Counted from the first letter of the stretch, positions 1 through 9,761 are shown. The stretch: 64,000 nucleotides of DNA from MWDV01 sp002070715 (GCA_035411585.1 DAONTI010000003.1:62001-126000); one strand, 5' to 3'. The notes: generated from the letters alone by a model not told the origin. A program made the numbers and translations.

Positions 1-1628
1 ACTGTTACAACCTTGTAGCCGGGTCCATAAATACCCTCCGTATCCGAAAAACAAACGTCGTGGATCCGGCCGCGGCTATCAATCCAACACGTCAGTCCAT
101 TGTTGGCACAACGGACGAGAGGTAATCCGTTTTCAACGGCCCGGAACAATGCCGTCTGCGCATGTTGCCATTGGGCGGCACTCTGACCAAACCAGCCATC
201 ATTAGTCAGATTGAGCAAAAAATCAGTCTCGGGATTGGCACGAGACCGAACCTCATGCGGAAAAACATCCTCATAACAGATCAACGGAGCAAACCTGGCC
301 GGCGGCTGCTCCAGTTGAAAGGTAATACTCCGTTTCCCGGGCCGCATCCCAGCACCAGCCGAACGTAACCGCGCTAGAACCGGCAGCCACCGCGCTCCCG
401 GCATGTATTCGCCAAACATTACCAAATGACGTTTGTAATAGCGTCCGACCAACTCACCCTTGGCATCCACCAAAAAAGCCGCATTGTAAGCGTCCACCTC
501 ATCCGCACCGACCGCTCCCGGTTTGGGATGCGTATCATTCCCTCCGAAGACCATCCAAGCCCCATTTGAAAGTAGCAGATGCCCGATCATTTCTTGGGTC
601 AAGCGGTTACGGCCGAGAATTCCCGCCATTGCCGACTCCGGCCAAACCAGCAAATCGGGGCGCGCCGTCAAAGCGGCCTGCGACAGTTCTACAATTTTAC
701 GCAGGCGATTCGTTTGTTGCTGCTCATCCCAAAGAACCACTTGCGGGATGGCCGGTTGAATCAAGGCAATTTTCAGGTGGCTTGAGCAGTCGTCCGATCG
801 GGCTAGTTGATTCATCCCAAACAAGGACGCAGCGACAACGGCCAAGGCTGGAAGCGCAAGCAGTCCGGCAAGTTCTCCGGCTCGTCGCTTCCCGCTTGAC
901 GCTTGCTTATGAAGCATCCACATCCGAACCTGTCGAAAGGCAACCATGAGCGCGACCGACAGCCAAGCCACGAGGAACGATACTCCGTAAACTCCGGTAA
1001 CCGAGGCGATCTGAATCAAGGACAGCCGGTGAAATTGGGACGCGCCCAGCGGATTATAAGGAAAGCCTCCGAAGATCCGTGCCGTCGTCATTTCCTGCGC
1101 AACCCACCCCGCAGCACAACACAACGGCCAAACCAGCAATGGCCACAGCTCGCACCCGGGCCAAGGGCATGACTGGGCAGAGCCTTTGACCGCCGTTTTT
1201 CTCTTTCCTTTATTCTTGTTTGACGATTGAGCCAGCGCAGCTCGCCACCGATTTGGTCTCAAACACCAACTCAGCCAACACCAAGCCCCGGTAAACAGAG
1301 AGAGAACGGCGCATAAACCGAGATACCCAACCATCCCGTGCCAAGGAAAAGGCATCAGGAAAATCCAATACAACGAAACCAAATAGCAACCCAAGCCACT
1401 GACCCAGCCCGCCCAAAACACCTTCTTGGCGGTGGTCCCTTGTGTGGACCAAAGCATGAGTCCCGGTGCCAACCATGCCAGCCAAGAGAAATTAAACTGG
1501 GGGAAGGCCATCGCGAGCAATACCCCGCTCAGCCAGGCACGGCCCAGTCGAAATCTATCAGATGAAATCCACGATCTTAAAATGGCGCCCACTTTTTTGG
1601 TTCGAAACCAGTCTTTCGCAAACAGCAT
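1..1628 (-). CDS. lnt: Apolipoprotein N-acyltransferase, C-terminus beyond window
   Basis: Transfers an acyl chain to the N-terminal cysteine of diacylated lipoproteins in the inner membrane, the last step of lipoprotein maturation. About 542 residues are visible with no stop before the window edge. The N-terminal half has several hydrophobic segments (for example AGWVSGLGCYLVSLYWI and GVYGVSFLVAWLSVAL) and the family motif GGFPYNPLGASQ. The nitrilase domain follows, with the Glu in VWPESA, the Lys in YYKRHLVMFGEYMPG and the nucleophile Cys in LICYEDVFP, then NLTNDGWFG. These match the Glu-Lys-Cys triad of the family. The ATG at 1628 gives MLFAKDWFRTKK; no strong Shine-Dalgarno is visible. 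The reading frame is intact. Identification is secure. Confidence 0.95.
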   Translation of the reverse strand, partial: MLFAKDWFRTKKVGAILRSWISSDRFRLGRAWLSGVLLAMAFPQFNFSWLAWLAPGLMLWSTQGTTAKKVFWAGWVSGLGCYLVSLYWIFLMPFPWHGMVGYLGLCAVLSLFTGAWCWLSWCLRPNRWRAALAQSSNKNKGKRKTAVKGSAQSCPWPGCELWPLLVWPLCCAAGWVAQEMTTARIFGGFPYNPLGASQFHRLSLIQIASVTGVYGVSFLVAWLSVALMVAFRQVRMWMLHKQASSGKRRAGELAGLLALPALAVVAASLFGMNQLARSDDCSSHLKIALIQPAIPQVVLWDEQQQTNRLRKIVELSQAALTARPDLLVWPESAMAGILGRNRLTQEMIGHLLLSNGAWMVFGGNDTHPKPGAVGADEVDAYNAAFLVDAKGELVGRYYKRHLVMFGEYMPGARWLPVLARLRSAGAGMRPGKRSITFQLEQPPARFAPLICYEDVFPHEVRSRANPETDFLLNLTNDGWFGQSAAQWQHAQTALFRAVENGLPLVRCANNGLTCWIDSRGRIHDVCFSDTEGIYGPGYKVVT

Positions 1629-2048
1629 TCAACAATGGACAACCAAGTCAAGCTTTCAGGATCGGTGGAATTCCGCGATCAACACCAACGCCACTACGGC
1701 GAGACGCTCATTTGTGTCGGCAGGAAGACTTGCTGTTTCCTTTGTGGATGTGCCGGGCAATTGGGCGCAAGCAAAGGCAACAGAAGCGTGCTGGAACGCC
1801 ACCTCGCCGAGAATGCCTCCTCCAGCTTTTTCCAGCTACAGACCGCCGCAAGCAGAGCCGTTCCGCAAAACTTCGGTCAGCGCCGGGTATGAAGAGCAGG
1901 AGTCCTCAGCCATCAGTGCTTCGGCGGCACCTCGCGTTGATGCAACATGAAATACGCCTTCACCCCGTCCCCAAGACATTGGGCTTCCTCATCAAATGGG
2001 CCGCGCCGCAGGGCGCAGCCCAAACCAAGGCTGAGGCTCCTGATCCGG
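1629..2048. other. Intergenic, no supported gene
   Basis: About 420 bases between lnt and the LamG protein, both on the reverse strand. Short open frames exist on both strands but none shows a recognisable motif, and lnt's promoter must lie here. I see no clear hairpin terminator or promoter. Confidence 0.5.
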
Positions 2049-5000
2049 CTATTGCGCGCGATAGAATAACTGGTTTTGTCCGGGCAAGATGGGGAATTGA
2101 TAGGTGACCGTAGTTCCATTGGTGGCAACAGCGCCGCCGGGAGGCACCGGCACCCAGGGACCTTCAACCAGGTTGGCGGTCTGCTGGAGCGTATGAGGGA
2201 AGTCACTGGAGACATCAAAGCTGAAATAACCACCCGCTTGTTGCACATTCCCGATGGAGGCCGGCGGGTTGGCCTCCAGTTGAATGCCGTTCAAAAATAC
2301 GGCATTTCCGGCGCCTCCGGCATAACCCCGTCCCAAGCCGTCAATTTGCAGGGTCCCCGCCGGAGTTGAGGTTACGATGCCCCGGATGGTTTTTTCGTTA
2401 TCACTCGCCGGCAGCGAATTCCGCATGATATAGGGATCTGCCAGCGTTACGGGTTCGCCCGAGGTCTCAAGCCAGGCGGAAAACCGGTCCTGCGTCGTGA
2501 GCGAGTCAAAACTCCAGATGGTGACCCCAAAACGGGTATTTGGCGCCAGGTGGTCAATGGAGATACGGATGCCCTGACCTTCCATCCCGCCACTGCTATC
2601 AAAAATGAAGTCGTTGTAAAGTGCCGCCAGATTCAACGCGGGCGGGTGATTCACAACCGCCGTTCGGTTACGTGGGGCGAGCGCCCCGCCGCCGATGGGT
2701 GAAATCCAGGCGCGCACTCCGCCATCATAGACCGAAGTAAAGCCATCCCCGCCCATGACGAAACCGTCCGCCACTGGTGAAGGCGTCGCTCCGACAATGC
2801 CAAAATCCACCTTCAACACGACCCCCGTGGTCGCCAGCGCATAGGGATTCACCGTTACTTGGGCCATGCGGCTGGTAATCGCGCCACTCAAATTGGTGAT
2901 GACGACTGTGTAGCCGCCGGTATCACTCCCTTGGAGGTTGGAAAAAGCCAGCGTGGAATCAACGGCACCAGAAAGCGCCTCTCCGTCCTTGTACCACTGG
3001 TAGCTTAACGGGAAATAGCCGTCCGCCCATACCGACAACATGGCCGCATCCCCTTCGTAAACATTGACATCCTGAGGTTCAACTAAAATGGTCGGCGCCG
3101 CCGGCTGCGGAGTGGGAATCCCTGTTGTCCAGGCTTCCTGGACCTCCGCGCCGGTCAAGGCGCGATCCCAAGTGGCAATATCATCCAGATACCCATAGAG
3201 CAGCGCAAAAGAAGGCTCCGCGCGCAATACAGCCCCCACTGCGGTGGTATCGGGTGTCAAAGGGGCCCGCGTGTAGCTGAAATCGGTGGGGTCCACCTGC
3301 CCGTCAATATAAAGGCGGCCCTGGCCATTGGTATCAGTCCAGACCACGTAATGCCAGTTGCCATCTATCGCCGGGAGGGTGGAATCTTTACTGAGCAATG
3401 TGGTGCCTGCGTCGCTCCGGATCGTCACCCGGAGGGCGGGCTCCACCCCAGCCGTGATGCTGAACAGGGTATTCGCGTTTACGGTGGAGGCCTCGGCATA
3501 AAGCGCCGTATCCGCCTGATTATACCCGCCCGGCGGGAGGTTCACCCATAAGGCGATCGAGTAATTGCTCCGGAGCGATAACGGCGCTCCGCCGGCCCGG
3601 TAGCCATACCGGACGGCATCAAACCAGAGCGCATTGCCCCGCATGCCGGGCACCAAGTCGCCAACTCCCCCAAACCCCATCAAGACCAGATCTTTGCCCC
3701 CAGCGGCATCCGGCGCATAGAGGTCTCCCGTACCTGGATGGACCTCGATGGTGTCTAAAGGCCAATAATTTACCATGCCATTGTCCAGCGCGGGAGGCGG
3801 ATCACCAATTACGGTGACATGATTGGTCGCGCTGACGGTGCCATAAGGGTTGCTGACTTCAACCGCAATGGTTAAATCGCTATCACTCGGGCCAACCGGA
3901 TAAAGGTAGGTGGCATCCGTAGCCGACGGATCCACCACGTCATTGACCCGCCATGTATAGGTGAAAGGACGATTGTTCATGGCCCGCACGGTGACGCGAT
4001 GCAAGTCCCCGGGATAAACGGTGGCGTCAGGACTAATCGAGGCAATCCCCGGCGCGCGCGGCGCAATGGGGGTCGGAATGCCGCTAGCGACCAAAACCTC
4101 CACTTCCGCGGCGGAAAGCGGCCGTTCCCAAACAGCCACCTCGTCCAGTAAGCCGGGGAACGGCACGCCGCTGCTTGTGGATCGGTACAGGCCGCCGATG
4201 GCGACGGTGTTGAATTGTATTGCGTCAGGATTGTAGGCGTAGTCGAATTTACCGCTGCTGCTTTGAGAATCCAGCACGCCATCCACATAAACTTCGACGC
4301 GCCCACGACGGTCAACAAAGGTCACATGATGCCAGGTATCGTCACACACCACTGCGGCAGTGGGGATCTTGTTGATGAGAACCTTGTTGGCGCGATCACG
4401 CAAATACACCTGCAACTTGCCGCCGGAGCTGCTGGGCTCAAAGAAGAAAAGGGAATAATTATCGCTAAGACTCGCCTCACTGAACGCGTACTTGTTTACC
4501 TTGTTCGCCGGCACTTTGATCCAGAAAGCGATCGAATACTCGCCGGCATGCCAATTCGGCAGGCCCGTATTTGCAAAATCGGTGGGGCCGACATGCAGAT
4601 ACGCCCCGCTGCCAAAAGCCAAGGTGTTCCCCAATTTGCCCGCCACCGGCGATACGGATCCGTCCACCGTCAGGTCATTGCCAAAAGAAAGATCTGGAGT
4701 GGTCCCATTGGCGGTGTCCAACGGCCAGTAGGAAACCAAACCCTGGTGAAGTACCATGGGGTCTGCCCTGTACACAATCAACCGACCGGCTCTGCTGACC
4801 ACTTGGACAGCGGCATTGGCCACGACCACCGAATAACGGGCCGCATCAGGCGGCTGAACGTTGTTCAGCACCAGCGTGGCAGCATTTGCCGTGGGATTAT
4901 CCTCAACCGCAATATCCACGCCGTCTTTACGCCACTGATAACTGAGGTTTTCGCCTGTCGCCACCGCCGAGAAACTGACCGTAGCACCGGCAATGGCATT

Positions 5001-5993
5001 GGTGTTTTTCGGATGACTCACAATGGCCGGCGGAACGGCGCCGGGCGTGATGAACCCTTGCGCGTCAATTTGTCCCACAGCATTGTCGAACTCGCTAAAC
5101 CGAATGAGTTGCAATTGCCGGGTTGTCAAGCCGCTGGCGCTGGTCCCAAACCGCAGCGCATTCACTCCGGGGCGGTAGTTGGTAATATGCAAAAAAATGT
5201 CTTCTTGATCTATGGACAACCATGGTTGGGCGCTGCTATCGGCGAAAGTCAGTGTCCCAGTTCCGTCGCCCAGATCCAGAGTGCGGGCCGTGTCCGTGCT
5301 CGGACCTGCGAGATTCAAAGTCCCCAATTGTTGATCCAAACCACCCGTATCAAAAATCGCGGACGCCGCCGGATCGCCCGTGTCACTGGCGCCCAACACC
5401 AGATGATTAGTGCGGCCAAAGGCCTGGGTCACGCTGAGGCGGAGCCGGCCACCGTCAATGCGCACGCCCGCCGGATCGCCGCTGCCGTTCAGCAGTTGAT
5501 TGACGGCGCCCAGCACCAAGGTGCCTGGACCGATTTTGTTCAGGCACAAACCATTGGGCGCCGCTGAAAAGTTGGTCAATCCACAGTTAAGAGTGAAGGT
5601 GAGATTGGTATATACCTCCACCAAGGCCGGGCCGTTGGCATCACTCCTCAGGCGCAGGGTGTCGCCAACGACGGTGGGATGGCCTGCCGCACATAAAAAA
5701 CTGGGCACGATGAAGTTTTCTCCCGGGGCAACCGTCACCGTATAAGCGTTCGCGGGAACGCTGACTCCTGTGTAACAAAAAACCACCTTGGGCTGTAAGG
5801 TCGCCGGCGCGGCGAAGACCTGATAGTCTTTTGAGCCGTCATTCCAGTTGGGATCGGTGGTGGACCAGGTGCCGCTGGGTACGTCACCCGTACCATCCCA
5901 GCCGTTGGGCTGCCAATAATAAATCGCGTGAGCCGGAGGGGTTACCAGCCCGACGATGACGGCCATAAGGAGGAACAAACATTTCGTTTTCAT
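2049..5993 (-). CDS. Secreted multidomain LamG / Ig-like protein
   Basis: A 1,314-residue exported protein of unknown substrate. The ATG at 5993 starts a clear Sec signal peptide (MKTKCLFLLMAVIVGLVTPP, cleavage near AHA-IYY); the frame extends 30 codons upstream to 6083, but that would bury the signal. After the signal come a beta-rich segment with the phrase GPGTLVLGAVNQ typical of autotransporter-associated repeats, an Ig-like domain (YQWRKDGVDI), a LamG/concanavalin-like domain starting LVSYWPLDTANG and ending WERPLSAAEV, a second Ig-like unit, a second LamG (MVNYWPLDTIE ... WDRALTGAEV), a third Ig-like unit (YQWYKDGEAL), a region starting VLKVDFG, and a tail ending FYRAQ. This architecture is common in surface or exported proteins of Verrucomicrobiota and often binds glycans; that role is inference. 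It is a single-gene unit. Confidence 0.85.
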   Translation of the reverse strand: MKTKCLFLLMAVIVGLVTPPAHAIYYWQPNGWDGTGDVPSGTWSTTDPNWNDGSKDYQVFAAPATLQPKVVFCYTGVSVPANAYTVTVAPGENFIVPSFLCAAGHPTVVGDTLRLRSDANGPALVEVYTNLTFTLNCGLTNFSAAPNGLCLNKIGPGTLVLGAVNQLLNGSGDPAGVRIDGGRLRLSVTQAFGRTNHLVLGASDTGDPAASAIFDTGGLDQQLGTLNLAGPSTDTARTLDLGDGTGTLTFADSSAQPWLSIDQEDIFLHITNYRPGVNALRFGTSASGLTTRQLQLIRFSEFDNAVGQIDAQGFITPGAVPPAIVSHPKNTNAIAGATVSFSAVATGENLSYQWRKDGVDIAVEDNPTANAATLVLNNVQPPDAARYSVVVANAAVQVVSRAGRLIVYRADPMVLHQGLVSYWPLDTANGTTPDLSFGNDLTVDGSVSPVAGKLGNTLAFGSGAYLHVGPTDFANTGLPNWHAGEYSIAFWIKVPANKVNKYAFSEASLSDNYSLFFFEPSSSGGKLQVYLRDRANKVLINKIPTAAVVCDDTWHHVTFVDRRGRVEVYVDGVLDSQSSSGKFDYAYNPDAIQFNTVAIGGLYRSTSSGVPFPGLLDEVAVWERPLSAAEVEVLVASGIPTPIAPRAPGIASISPDATVYPGDLHRVTVRAMNNRPFTYTWRVNDVVDPSATDATYLYPVGPSDSDLTIAVEVSNPYGTVSATNHVTVIGDPPPALDNGMVNYWPLDTIEVHPGTGDLYAPDAAGGKDLVLMGFGGVGDLVPGMRGNALWFDAVRYGYRAGGAPLSLRSNYSIALWVNLPPGGYNQADTALYAEASTVNANTLFSITAGVEPALRVTIRSDAGTTLLSKDSTLPAIDGNWHYVVWTDTNGQGRLYIDGQVDPTDFSYTRAPLTPDTTAVGAVLRAEPSFALLYGYLDDIATWDRALTGAEVQEAWTTGIPTPQPAAPTILVEPQDVNVYEGDAAMLSVWADGYFPLSYQWYKDGEALSGAVDSTLAFSNLQGSDTGGYTVVITNLSGAITSRMAQVTVNPYALATTGVVLKVDFGIVGATPSPVADGFVMGGDGFTSVYDGGVRAWISPIGGGALAPRNRTAVVNHPPALNLAALYNDFIFDSSGGMEGQGIRISIDHLAPNTRFGVTIWSFDSLTTQDRFSAWLETSGEPVTLADPYIMRNSLPASDNEKTIRGIVTSTPAGTLQIDGLGRGYAGGAGNAVFLNGIQLEANPPASIGNVQQAGGYFSFDVSSDFPHTLQQTANLVEGPWVPVPPGGAVATNGTTVTYQFPILPGQNQLFYRAQ

Positions 5994-6375
5994 ATTGTTG
6001 GTCAATTGTAGGGTTTTGTTACCGGGGGAGGTTTTCACTGCATGAACTGAAGGGTATGCCGGCTGATTGTGCAAATTCATCAAGCCCCACAGTATGGAGT
6101 TGCCCCGCCGACGTCAACCCCAAACTCAAGCCCCCAAATGAGAAAGTCATCCGAAAGAAATCCGGATTGCCCATGCCGAGGAGATACGCCCTACCGTTTC
6201 GTGCAAACCATCATCAACTTCGTTACCTCGTCAGCCCCCAAAACACCTGAGCGGCCGATCGCCAGCAAATTACGCACCAAACACTGGATCTATTTTTGGT
6301 CTTACCCATTTAGAAGCTCACAACCCACCGAAGATAAACCTTGTTAATTCAAAATTATCAGACATCCTCACGCAC
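5994..6375. other. Divergent intergenic region
   Basis: About 380 bases separating the reverse-strand LamG gene from the forward-strand membrane protein gene; promoters for both must lie here. No gene, tRNA or clear inverted repeat was recognised. Confidence 0.45.
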
Positions 6376-6741
6376 ATGGCAATCGTCACCATCATTCTGT
6401 TCGCTTGGGGCCTACAGACCCTTGTTGCCGTAATGCCCACGGCTCTGGTTGTCTTCCTGGCGCGACGTCGGGTTCACTGGAATCCGTGGGAATTGTTGGC
6501 GTTTATTTTGCCGTTCCTGGTTTGGACTCTCTTGATGTTCTCCGACTGGTCTGCCGGCCGGAAGAGCTTCTCGAATTTAATTGAGCCAGCCTTTCTGGGA
6601 ATTGCCATTATCATTGCCGCGATCGTGCGCGCGAGTTTTGGCTTGCGGTTTCCTGAGGTGCGATTGGTTTGGGTATTGATGATTGGCTTATGCCTTGCCG
6701 CCGCGGGCATTTTCTTTCTCGTTCCCGCTTTGCCAGAATGA
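6376..6741 (+). CDS. Small four-helix membrane protein, unknown function
   Basis: A 121-residue, strongly hydrophobic protein. Four membrane segments can be read: residues 3-27 (IVTIILFAWGLQTLVAV region), about 35-55 (WELLAFILPFLVWTLLMF), about 72-86 (FLGIAIIIAAIVRA) and 97-116 (LVWVLMIGLCLAAAGIFFLV). The membrane-like composition over the whole frame supports it being real. No family was recognised. Its end abuts the decayed RHS remnant read from the other strand. Confidence 0.6.
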   Translation: MAIVTIILFAWGLQTLVAVMPTALVVFLARRRVHWNPWELLAFILPFLVWTLLMFSDWSAGRKSFSNLIEPAFLGIAIIIAAIVRASFGLRFPEVRLVWVLMIGLCLAAAGIFFLVPALPE

Positions 6742-6885
6742 CGATGTTGCCGGAGGCAATGTCCGAGACAACACCGCCGTGCGCGGCTTGACCCGGCGCA
6801 ACACCGGAGTGCCACCCAAAAGCTATTGCCCGCCCCTGACGCGGCGTCGGTGTGTAGAGCGCGAGATTGTCCTGACTCCACAAGC

Positions 6886-7488
6886 TCACCGTGGCCGTGT
6901 TCGTGCCGTGCCCAGCGCGTTCACAAAGCCCGGCACCTCACGGCTGGTGTATTGGTTCAACAGGGTCGCGCCATAGCTCGCCGAGCGCAGATTGGCCCCG
7001 TTCTGATCGTCGCCCGGCGCGGCGGTTCGCCGGTTGCCAATGTCATCAAAACTAAATGTGGAGTGTTGGCCCGCCACTGGTGTGTCGTCATGCCAATACC
7101 GCTTGGCCGAAGTCACTTGGCCCAGCGGATCGTAGCTGTAGAGCCAGTACGAACCATCGGCCAGCATGGCCCGCGTCCGTTGGTTGGCGGCGTTGTCGGT
7201 GTAGGCGAAGGAGATCAGGGACGGCGTGGAACCCGTCCCTCCCGACGCAATCGCATTCAGCCGGTTCAGTTAATCGTGTTGCTTGGTCGTCGTCATGCGC
7301 CCCGCGCCGTTGTGGGTGAAGCCAATCTGGCCCACCAGCGGCGAGTTCGCAACGTAGGAATACGTGGCCCGCTTCGCCCCCGCGCTCACCGTTTGCAGCC
7401 GGGAGGCCGCGTCGTAGGCGTAAACCCCGCTGGCCAGCGGACTGCCGTTGCGCCGCACCACCACGTTCGTCCGCCGTCGCAATGGCAC
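6886..7488 (-). pseudogene. Decayed RHS/YD-repeat gene fragment
   Basis: The reverse strand encodes RHS core repeats (GVYAYDAASRLQTVSAG, YDPLGQVTSAKRYWHDD, FSFDDIGNRRTA), typical of secreted polymorphic toxins or wall-associated YD-repeat proteins. The frame is broken twice. At 7270-7272 a TAA stands where the RHS consensus has Tyr (HD-Y-LNRLNAI), and the homologous frame resumes directly after it. Near 6890 the frame ends in GTARTRPR, while the next frame continues with a plausible TATVSLWSQDN, pointing to a small indel. Homology after that (towards 6745) is uncertain. No N-terminal export region is present. It is best read as a dead fragment of a larger RHS gene. Confidence 0.8.
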
Positions 7489-7633
7489 GATACTATTGAC
7501 CGATCCCTTCCCAGTTTTAATTGAACCGCTCTAGCTAAAAAAGCGAGGCGAACGGTAGTCAGAATAGATGTGTGCGTCGAGCAGGAATGGCAAAAGCGCC
7601 TTCCGCGACCCTCCACGGCGCGTCTGTTGATGG

Positions 7634-8110
7634 TCAACGCAACGAGTTAATGTTCGTTGTTCCAGTTACAGGAGTCTGGACGAGCTCACCCTCCGAAGAC
7701 CATCGTAGATGCGGCTCAGATTCTGTTCCTTGGAAGTAACTCACAAGCTCCGCGAGATTGCCATTATCGTGAAATAGCAGTGCAACACCATGGCCGTCAG
7801 CAACCCTGGATCGCAGGTTGCCCTTCCGATCATAGTACTTACCAGAGACAAGCCGGAGTTTCTCACCCGTTCCTCGGTAGAGAAGCTTAGCCTTGGGCCG
7901 TCCGTCTGCGAAACGCAACGTGAGCTGCCAGCCAATCAAGTCTCCGGCTAGCTGTTGCATACGGCCCTTCGTGGTATACGCGAGGATAACCTCTGGCATT
8001 GGCAGGCCTACCTTGCGCAACACTCCGACAGCCACCGCGACCAGAACAACCGCGGCAGCGACCCACTGCCAGATGCGCGATTGGGTGAAATGCATGAATG
8101 CTAAACTCAC
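7634..8110 (-). CDS. Membrane-anchored MORN-like protein, candidate immunity protein
   Basis: A 158-residue protein with one N-terminal hydrophobic anchor (QWVAAAVVLVAVAVGVL) and a soluble domain whose phrases GKYYDRKGNLRSRV and ALLFHDNGNLAELVSYFQG resemble MORN repeats of YwqK-type antitoxin/immunity proteins. It starts at a GTG 14 bases after the stop of the RHS tip gene, with GGTGG a few bases upstream; an in-frame ATG lies at 8095. Immediate position after a toxin-tip gene on the same strand is the usual place of an immunity gene, so it is proposed to neutralise that tip. The pairing is inference from position and repeats; no enzyme motif is visible. Confidence 0.6.
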   Translation of the reverse strand: MSLAFMHFTQSRIWQWVAAAVVLVAVAVGVLRKVGLPMPEVILAYTTKGRMQQLAGDLIGWQLTLRFADGRPKAKLLYRGTGEKLRLVSGKYYDRKGNLRSRVADGHGVALLFHDNGNLAELVSYFQGTESEPHLRWSSEGELVQTPVTGTTNINSLR

Positions 8111-8124
8111 GAGCCGTTACCACC

Positions 8125-9054
8125 CTACTTGCTGCGCTGGCATGCACGCTTCATATCACCACCGAACCGCGCCGCTTGGTTCTTCGCCTTTTTGACGAGG
8201 GCTGTGAAGCGCTTGGCACCCGCCTCGTAGGCCGGGAGTTCCATCTCCACCTCCTCCTTATTGCTTCTTTGTAAGGTCCATTTGTAATCGCTGTAATGGT
8301 GCTGACACTGATCGCGATGCACCTGCTCATGCCGGACGATGCACCACCCTTTGCACGTCGTGTAACCTTCCTTGATGACAGTACGGGGATTCCCCACCAG
8401 ACAGGAAGTCTCACCAACGGTAGTAGCACCCGAACCACTTCCACCCCTGGGTGGCTTCCCCTGTCGCAGCCGGTCGAGAATGCTTTCCCAGCTCTTTAAC
8501 CGCTGCTGAACGTCGTTGAATTCACACGCTGGACAACCGTTCTTGCCGGCCTCTCTCCAAATCGTGTCCCATGATTCCCTCTCCAGAAGATCCACCCTGC
8601 CCACAGGCTCATTGCCAACAAAACAAACCCGATTCAAGCCGACGCAATATCCAATGGGATCTCTGTTTAGCCACCTTTCCGTGCTCGGGTTGTAATACCG
8701 ATAACCGTAGTAAATCAGGTCAGTCTCGTCATCCTGATACTTGGTGGAGAACCGGAAGGGATTGGCCTTGACCATCGGGTCGGTGGCGCGAAGGAGTTCC
8801 CCAAACGGACCATACTCGTATTGCGCAGTCAGCCCGGCGCCATCCGCTTTCACCAAGGCGGTCACATTGCCATTCCCGTCATACGCGCAGAAGTGTGAAC
8901 CCTGGCTGGCACTGTTGTATCGGCAATCAAATTGGGACCGGGTGGAACCGGTCCCTCCCAACAACGCAGTGTTCGTGAGCCGGTTCAGACGATCGTAACC
9001 GTTGGTCGTGGTCATCTCGGTCATGCCGTTCGCGGCGAAGAGAATCTGTCCCAC
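8125..9054 (-). CDS. RHS core end with HExxH metallopeptidase-like toxin tip
   Basis: The first 150 residues are canonical RHS repeat-associated core (YDGNGNVTALVKADG, YEYGPFGELLRAT, NPFRFSTKYQDDETDL, YYGYRYYNPSTERWLNRDPIG), the segment that precedes variable C-terminal toxin domains. The following 150 residues form a unique tip with several cysteines (CPAC, TTCKGWC) and the sequence RHEQVHRDQC, an HExxH zinc-peptidase motif at 8317-8331, followed some 30 residues later by ELPAYEAG, which could supply a third ligand. The tip is therefore proposed to be a metallopeptidase effector; this is inference from motif. The 5' part is separated from an upstream YD-repeat fragment by a frameshift near 9078, so the gene may no longer be expressed as a full RHS protein. 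A candidate immunity gene follows. Confidence 0.75.
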   Translation of the reverse strand: MGQILFAANGMTEMTTTNGYDRLNRLTNTALLGGTGSTRSQFDCRYNSASQGSHFCAYDGNGNVTALVKADGAGLTAQYEYGPFGELLRATDPMVKANPFRFSTKYQDDETDLIYYGYRYYNPSTERWLNRDPIGYCVGLNRVCFVGNEPVGRVDLLERESWDTIWREAGKNGCPACEFNDVQQRLKSWESILDRLRQGKPPRGGSGSGATTVGETSCLVGNPRTVIKEGYTTCKGWCIVRHEQVHRDQCQHHYSDYKWTLQRSNKEEVEMELPAYEAGAKRFTALVKKAKNQAARFGGDMKRACQRSK

Positions 9055-9077
9055 CTGGAGCGAATGGTCAAGATAAT

Positions 9078-9149
9078 CGTACGTGGACGATGCGTACCGT
9101 CACTCACCGATCGCAGGTGGGAAGCGGGGTCGTAACTGTAAGCATGATT
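9078..9149 (-). pseudogene. YD-repeat fragment upstream of RHS tip, out of frame
   Basis: A reverse-strand stretch reads NHAYSYDPASHLRSVSDG, an RHS YD repeat. Its frame then runs into unrelated residues, while the frame of the RHS tip gene picks up STYDYLDHSLQVGQ directly after. An indel around 9078 explains the switch. Nothing RHS-like was recognised further upstream, so the large N-terminal part of the gene has been lost. Confidence 0.65.
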
Positions 9150-9473
9150 GAACCGCAGCGACACCGAGATGCGGAGGCTGGAAATGGCGGGCGAAAACCC
9201 ACCGCCGCCGAGTACGTCGTTACGGTTTTGAACCTCACTTTGGACGCGACCACATGCTCCACCCTTATCCAATTCCAAGGGCACGGCTCACGGTAACTTG
9301 CCAAATGTCATTATTGGTCATCATGGCGGCGACGGCATCCAGCAAGTTTTTTCGTGCGGGTGGTTACCCGATTTAGAAATCAATGAAACCTTGAGCGAGA
9401 TCGGCATCATGTTGGCAGACGATTTCCAAGCTCGACCGAATTTCCGCTGGTTTAATACGTTCAGGGCCGCCTT

Positions 9474-9761
9474 TCAGTCCGCCCTCTCATCGGCGGTCAG
9501 GTGGATTTTGACAGCCTCCTTGGCGTAGATCCCAAGAAGAATGTTTTTGGCATCAGCCCGGGCCTTGATCAACGAAGGGAAAGTCTTGGGTTTCCGCTTG
9601 TCGTTGACGCGGTGAATCACCCGAAAAATCGTCTTCCCCCGGCATTTTAGCGAATAAACAGACCAGGAGCGGCCGTGCAGCCTCACCCGGAATACTTTTT
9701 TCTTCGATTTGACGTCTCCCAGAACGCCGCTCAGAAAAGTGGTCCTGCAGGCGTACTGCAA
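9474..9761 (-). pseudogene. Truncated integrase-like N-terminal domain
   Basis: A 95-residue frame reading VRLHGRSWSVYSLKCRGKTIF and NDKRKPKTFPSLIKARADAK resembles the N-terminal arm-binding segment of tyrosine recombinases of this phylum, in which a short beta unit is followed by a K-rich helix. The core-binding and catalytic R-H-R-Y domain is absent because a TGA at 9474-9476 ends the frame and no homologous continuation was seen. The gene begins 58 bases from the 3' end of tRNA-Leu and reads away from it, the usual position of an integrase in an element inserted at a tRNA 3' end. The assignment is moderate and rests on composition and context. Confidence 0.5.

Noticed and set aside
4215..5567. 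450-codon open frame on the forward strand
   Set aside because: Antisense to the LamG/Ig gene, whose domains are clear; no motif of its own.
9298..9528. 76-codon forward frame near the integrase remnant
   Set aside because: Composition is plausible but it runs into the reverse-strand integrase-like frame and shows no motif, so it could not be supported.
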